The position numbers were made by a program, and so were the translations under genes. A stretch of 64,000 bases of DNA from Erwinia_E haradaeae_B. Lineage in GTDB: Bacteria; Pseudomonadota; Gammaproteobacteria; Enterobacterales; Enterobacteriaceae. The notes under the pieces were generated by a model that did not search any database, was not told where the DNA came from, and saw only the letters and a program-made list of their open reading frames with translations. Position 1 is the first letter of the stretch, and the number at the start of each line of letters is the position of its first letter. Below, piece by piece: positions 60,238 through 64,000 of this stretch. Where the stretch lies: contig NZ_LR217730.1 of the NCBI RefSeq assembly GCF_900698985.1, forward strand, positions 496,001 to 560,000, in the 5' to 3' direction.

Positions 60238-61448
60238 AGAATGTGTAATTTTTATTTTTTAGTAAAAGCTATATATTATATAAATAAAATTAGATTATAG
60301 ATAGAATTTATGATGTATCACTAAGGGATCAATAATTCAATGTAGTATAAATACATTAAGTTTACAATTAATTTTCAATTAATAGCGTGTATTGAAGCGC
60401 TCTAATTATTTTTTATTTAAGAAGGATATTAAAAAATCCACGTGATCTCATTTAAAAGGCATATTGCAAAAATAATAATAGAACTAACATTGTTTTTCTC
60501 TATATCTTAATATATCTTAATATTTTTAATAAAAGAACTCTACTGTTAGATTTATACAGTGGAGTAAAAGGGAGTTTGTGTGATATATAAAGCTAATAAG
60601 TATTAACTTTTATAATTTATAAGTATTTTAGATTAAATTAAATTATCTAAAGAATAAGAATAGATAAATAAATAATTTGATGTTGATATGGTACGAATAA
60701 TATAAATTATATCCGTTATATTAGATATACGTAGATTGATTTCGGCTATTATCTTGATTATTTTTTTCTTAATAGTATTTAATATCTTATTAACATTAAG
60801 TATAAAATATCTAAAATGGTAGATTATCTAGAATAATACAACTATTCGTTAGTCAACGATAGATGAATTTCAACTTGAAAGCATACAGTTATAGCTTGAT
60901 GCATGATATCTAGAATCTTATATATTGATATTGATTGAGTTTGTTAAATCCATTGAGCATTTGACTATAAGCTTAATAGAGAAATTTAGTAATTATTTCT
61001 ATATTACTTCTACAAAAATACATATGTTCTATATGTTTTTATAGAATGCTTAAATTAAAATGAGGTATATATTTAAGGTTATTACCTTAAAAGTAAAAAT
61101 ATATTTACTGAAACTGAGTGTTGGTCTAAAAAATTGCTATAATTTTAATTATAATAAAATGTATTATTTTTTTATTTTAATTATAATAAATAAAACTATC
61201 TATGAATAACTAGTTATTGACGATTTTTGTAAGAAAGTAGAAAATCATCTATAAAAATAAAGATTCTAAAAACAAAAAAAAGACTAAAATACTTTACATA
61301 CATTTAATATATGGTATCTATTAAATTTATCAGGAATAATATGTTTAGGTCATTACATATCTTATTTTTGTTTAAAAGCTTTAAGAGTCATTACATAGCA
61401 TTCGGCTAATTTATTTTTAATAAGATACGTAATACTTAGGGACCTATT
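60238..61448. other. AT-rich stretch between bamD and queF
   Basis: About 1.2 kb without recognised genes; E. coli has raiA and the pheA region beyond bamD. A 17-base direct repeat (attttaattataataaa) occurs twice around 61142-61190, probably chance at this composition. Confidence 0.5.
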
Positions 61449-62300
61449 ATGTCCATGTCTGCTTATATTAATCAAAATATTTTATCAGAACAGTTTCTTG
61501 GAAAACCCACAAAATATTATGATATTTATCAACCTATGCTTCTGCGAGCTATACCGCGTAGTCTTAATAGAGAATTGATAAATTTTGATCTAAATCAAAT
61601 AGGACTAACTGGAGAAGATATTTGGACATTATATGAAATATCTTGGCTAAATCAGAAAGGGTTGCCACAGGTCGCAATGGGAGAGTTGGCGTTAGATATG
61701 CGAAGTGTTAACCTGATCGAATCTAAAAGTTTGAAATTATACTTAAATAGTTTTAATCAAACTCGATTTTTAAGTTTAGAGGCAGTGCGTCAAACTATAG
61801 AATATGATCTGAGTAATTGTGCCATAGGGCGTGTCACGGTTACTTTATTCCGACTTCAAGATGCATGCAAGATAGCTATTGGTCATTTAAATGGTGTATG
61901 TATCGATGAGCAAGATATTAGCATTAATAATTACGAATTGAATTCTCATTATCTGCATAATAGCACCACCCCAGATATTGTTGAAGAGCAATTGGTGAGT
62001 CATCTTTTTAAATCTAACTGTTTAATTACTAGACAACCAGATTGGGCGACAATACAAATTCACTATTATGGCCTACGAATTCATCATGAACCTTTACTAC
62101 GTTACCTAATTTCTTATAGAAAACATTATGCATTTCACGAACAATGCGCTGAAAGAGTTTTTCATGATATTTTAATGTATTGCAAGCCAAATAAATTGAG
62201 CGTGTATATTCGTTATACACGGCGAGGTGGAATAGATATTAATCCTTGGCGCAGTAATGCTGAATATATACCATATCACACTCGCCTAATAAGGCAGTAA
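61449..62300 (+). CDS. queF: NADPH-dependent 7-cyano-7-deazaguanine reductase
   Basis: QueF reduces preQ0 to preQ1 with NADPH, a late step in making queuosine for the wobble base of His, Asp, Asn and Tyr tRNAs. The 283-residue unimodular-type protein (E. coli 282) has the NADPH motif ESKSLKLYLNSFNQTRF near residue 90, the active-site cysteine in LFKSNCLITRQPDW near 190, EQCAERVFHD near 228 and TRRGGIDINPWRSN near 255. The tRNA-His gene in this window is one of its downstream targets. No other queuosine genes are in the window. Confidence 0.95.
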   Translation: MSMSAYINQNILSEQFLGKPTKYYDIYQPMLLRAIPRSLNRELINFDLNQIGLTGEDIWTLYEISWLNQKGLPQVAMGELALDMRSVNLIESKSLKLYLNSFNQTRFLSLEAVRQTIEYDLSNCAIGRVTVTLFRLQDACKIAIGHLNGVCIDEQDISINNYELNSHYLHNSTTPDIVEEQLVSHLFKSNCLITRQPDWATIQIHYYGLRIHHEPLLRYLISYRKHYAFHEQCAERVFHDILMYCKPNKLSVYIRYTRRGGIDINPWRSNAEYIPYHTRLIRQ

Positions 62301-63310
62301 TATGATTTATCTTAAGAAAAATTTTTTATTTTTATTTTTTTAAAAACGAATTTTTTAAAATAAAAATAATTTATAGTTTTATGGATATTTTAAACTATTC
62401 ATGCAGTATTAATGCTGATAAAAAAATAGTATCCAACTTAATATTTTTTTAAATATCGTCCCATTAGTTATATGTATCACTGATTATAAAATAATAGGTG
62501 CGTTATTATTTTACTTATTCAAAAGGATATAAAATTTTTAAAAGTATTCCTGAAATATTTATACGTGCATATAAATAATTTTATCAACCATAATGCAGAA
62601 AAATAAAGTCATTATTGTGTTTTTTAATTTTTATTGTAAAATATAAACACTAGATGCTCATTTATATAAAAACCTTATAAAATTTAATGGAACTTGTATA
62701 GATTTGTATTATTTTAATAACTCATAAAAAATTTTATATTATAGCTAGAATTTACTAATAACTCCTATTTATTATACATAAAACCTGATTATTTCTAATT
62801 TATTGGGATTACATAAAATTTAATGATAGACAGAAATAATTTAAATATCTAATAATTTTGTATTATAAGATATCATAGCATATTCATATTATACACATAT
62901 CCTTAATAAAAAACTCTTTATCGGACGAAAAGATTATATAGAGATTATTTGTATATTGAAGAAAAACTTAAGTTAAAAAAATATTTTAAATAATAAAATT
63001 TATATGATATTTTATCATAAATGTATCGTAAACGCATATATAATCATATGTATAGGTAATGAATATATTAAATAAATAAGCTCGCAATAAACTTTTAGCC
63101 AAACCTGTGAAGATGAATTTTATTTCATAGTATAATATTACTATAGTATCAATATAAAACTTCAAGCGTACAATACAAAAAATAAAAAATATTATCGAAT
63201 AATCGACATTACATTTTTTTATATTTACGTTTTTCTTTAAACATATATTATATTTTATTTATTATAGAAAATTTTAAAATTTTTTAAAATTTATGGTTAA
63301 TAATTTTCTT
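62301..63310. other. Convergent AT-rich stretch queF / acnB
   Basis: About 1 kb between the 3' ends of queF and acnB. No gene, RNA gene or clear terminator recognised. Confidence 0.5.
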
Positions 63311-64000
63311 TTATATTAGCGTTTTAAAAATTACGGTATTTCTTTTATTGGAATATTCTTTTATTTCATTAAAATTTAAATAGCGATAAGTGTCTATAGA
63401 AGTGGAATTAATTTCTTTCATAAACATATAATATTCAGATAAAGTGGGTAATTTTCCTAAAATTGCTGAGATAGTAGCAAGCTCAACAGAAGAAAGAAAA
63501 ACCTTTGTGTTATTACCAAGTCGGTTTGGAAAATTTCTTGTAGAAGTAGACACCACTGTAGTGCCATCAGATACACGAGCTTGGTTACCCATGCATAGTG
63601 AACAACCCGGCATTTCAATGCGTGCACCACTGTTCTTAAAAATATTATAATAACCTTCTTGGATTAGTTGTATTGCATCCATTTTTGTGGGGGGAGCTAT
63701 CCATAAACGGGATTTTAGAGAGCTTTTTTGTTTACTTTTTAGTAATTTCCCAGCTGCGCGAAAATGACTAATATTAGTCATGCAGGACCCAATAAATACT
63801 TCGTTCACAGGAGTCCCTGAAACATCAGACAAAATGCAGGCATCATCTGGATCATTTGGAGCGCATAGAATCGGTTCTGTAATATTAGATAGATCAATAT
63901 TTAGAGTTTCTCTATATGATGCATCTACATCTCTCTCTAAGAGATGAGGTGACTTTAGCCATTCTTCCATGCGACTGATGCGACGCTTAATAGTACATGC
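63311..64000 (-). CDS. acnB: Aconitate hydratase B, C-terminal part (runs off window)
   Basis: AcnB interconverts citrate and isocitrate in the TCA cycle with a [4Fe-4S] cluster. The frame is open to the right edge, so the visible 229 codons are the C-terminal part of a protein of about 865 residues; the internal ATG at 63970 is not the start, since ACTIKRRISRMEEWL continues across it. Cluster cysteines are seen in FIGSCMTNISHFRAAGK and PGCSLCMGNQARV, and the active-site region in STSTRNFPNRLG. The end (YRYLNFNEIKEYS) matches AcnB and excludes AcnA and LeuC. Confidence 0.95.
   Translation of the reverse strand, partial: ACTIKRRISRMEEWLKSPHLLERDVDASYRETLNIDLSNITEPILCAPNDPDDACILSDVSGTPVNEVFIGSCMTNISHFRAAGKLLKSKQKSSLKSRLWIAPPTKMDAIQLIQEGYYNIFKNSGARIEMPGCSLCMGNQARVSDGTTVVSTSTRNFPNRLGNNTKVFLSSVELATISAILGKLPTLSEYYMFMKEINSTSIDTYRYLNFNEIKEYSNKRNTVIFKTLI

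Overview
The window looks like a piece of the chromosome of a host-restricted member of the Enterobacterales (Gammaproteobacteria), most likely an obligate insect symbiont in an intermediate stage of genome reduction. Nearly every readable protein is a close, near full-length counterpart of an Escherichia coli housekeeping protein. The DNA is strongly A+T rich, by eye well over 70% between genes. There are no insertion sequences, phages, CRISPR arrays, toxin systems or transporters of an accessory type. Only about 55% of the 64 kb is coding (my sum of gene lengths is about 35 kb), with many 0.6-1.7 kb stretches holding no readable gene. I cannot name the genus from this sequence alone.

Layout. 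1-4.1 kb: the small lipoprotein gene lptM followed by a wrecked dapF. 4.1-9.6 kb: fbaA, pgk and tktA (central carbon), with epd missing. 10.5-14 kb: murB-birA, where birA lacks its last ~26 residues, facing decayed mreC and mreB. 15-21.4 kb: tRNA-Val, tatD, mtnN, a Pro-Leu-His-Arg tRNA cluster, minCDE and erpA. 22.7-29.5 kb: purEK, lpxH, cysS, aspS (the E. coli purK-purE-lpxH-(ppiB)-cysS order with ppiB gone). 30.5-34.3 kb: the complete sulfate importer cysPUWA. 36-38 kb: accBC. 39-45 kb: a Gln-Met-Gln-Leu tRNA cluster, the rimI-yjjG pair (rimI interrupted by one UGA), lipA, lipB and ybeD. 45.8-51.3 kb: glnS and recB. 52.7-57 kb: bolA, lonH, fabA. 58.4-64 kb: rluD/bamD divergent pair, queF and the 3' part of acnB, which runs off the right edge.

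How it fits together. The retained genes cover glycolysis/pentose phosphate (fbaA, pgk, tktA), TCA (acnB), fatty-acid and lipoate synthesis (accBC, fabA, lipAB), Fe-S assembly (erpA, bolA), envelope construction (murB, lpxH, bamD, lptM), division-site placement (minCDE), translation (cysS, aspS, glnS, nine tRNAs, rluD, queF), purine synthesis (purEK) and sulfate uptake for cysteine. The losses are informative: dapF (meso-diaminopimelate/lysine) and mreB/mreC (rod shape) are pseudogenes although murB and the Min system are intact, so the cell probably still divides with some envelope but has lost rod elongation and depends on a partner or host for a diaminopimelate step.

The best points for a second look are the rimI gene with a single in-frame UGA exactly at a conserved Trp codon, the C-terminally truncated birA next to an intact biotin-acceptor gene accB, a ~57-bp patch of about 60% G+C forming an inverted repeat inside AT-rich lipA, a 40-bp perfect palindrome near the left edge, and tRNA genes with mismatched stems. 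I found no clear evidence of a wholly new multi-gene system.
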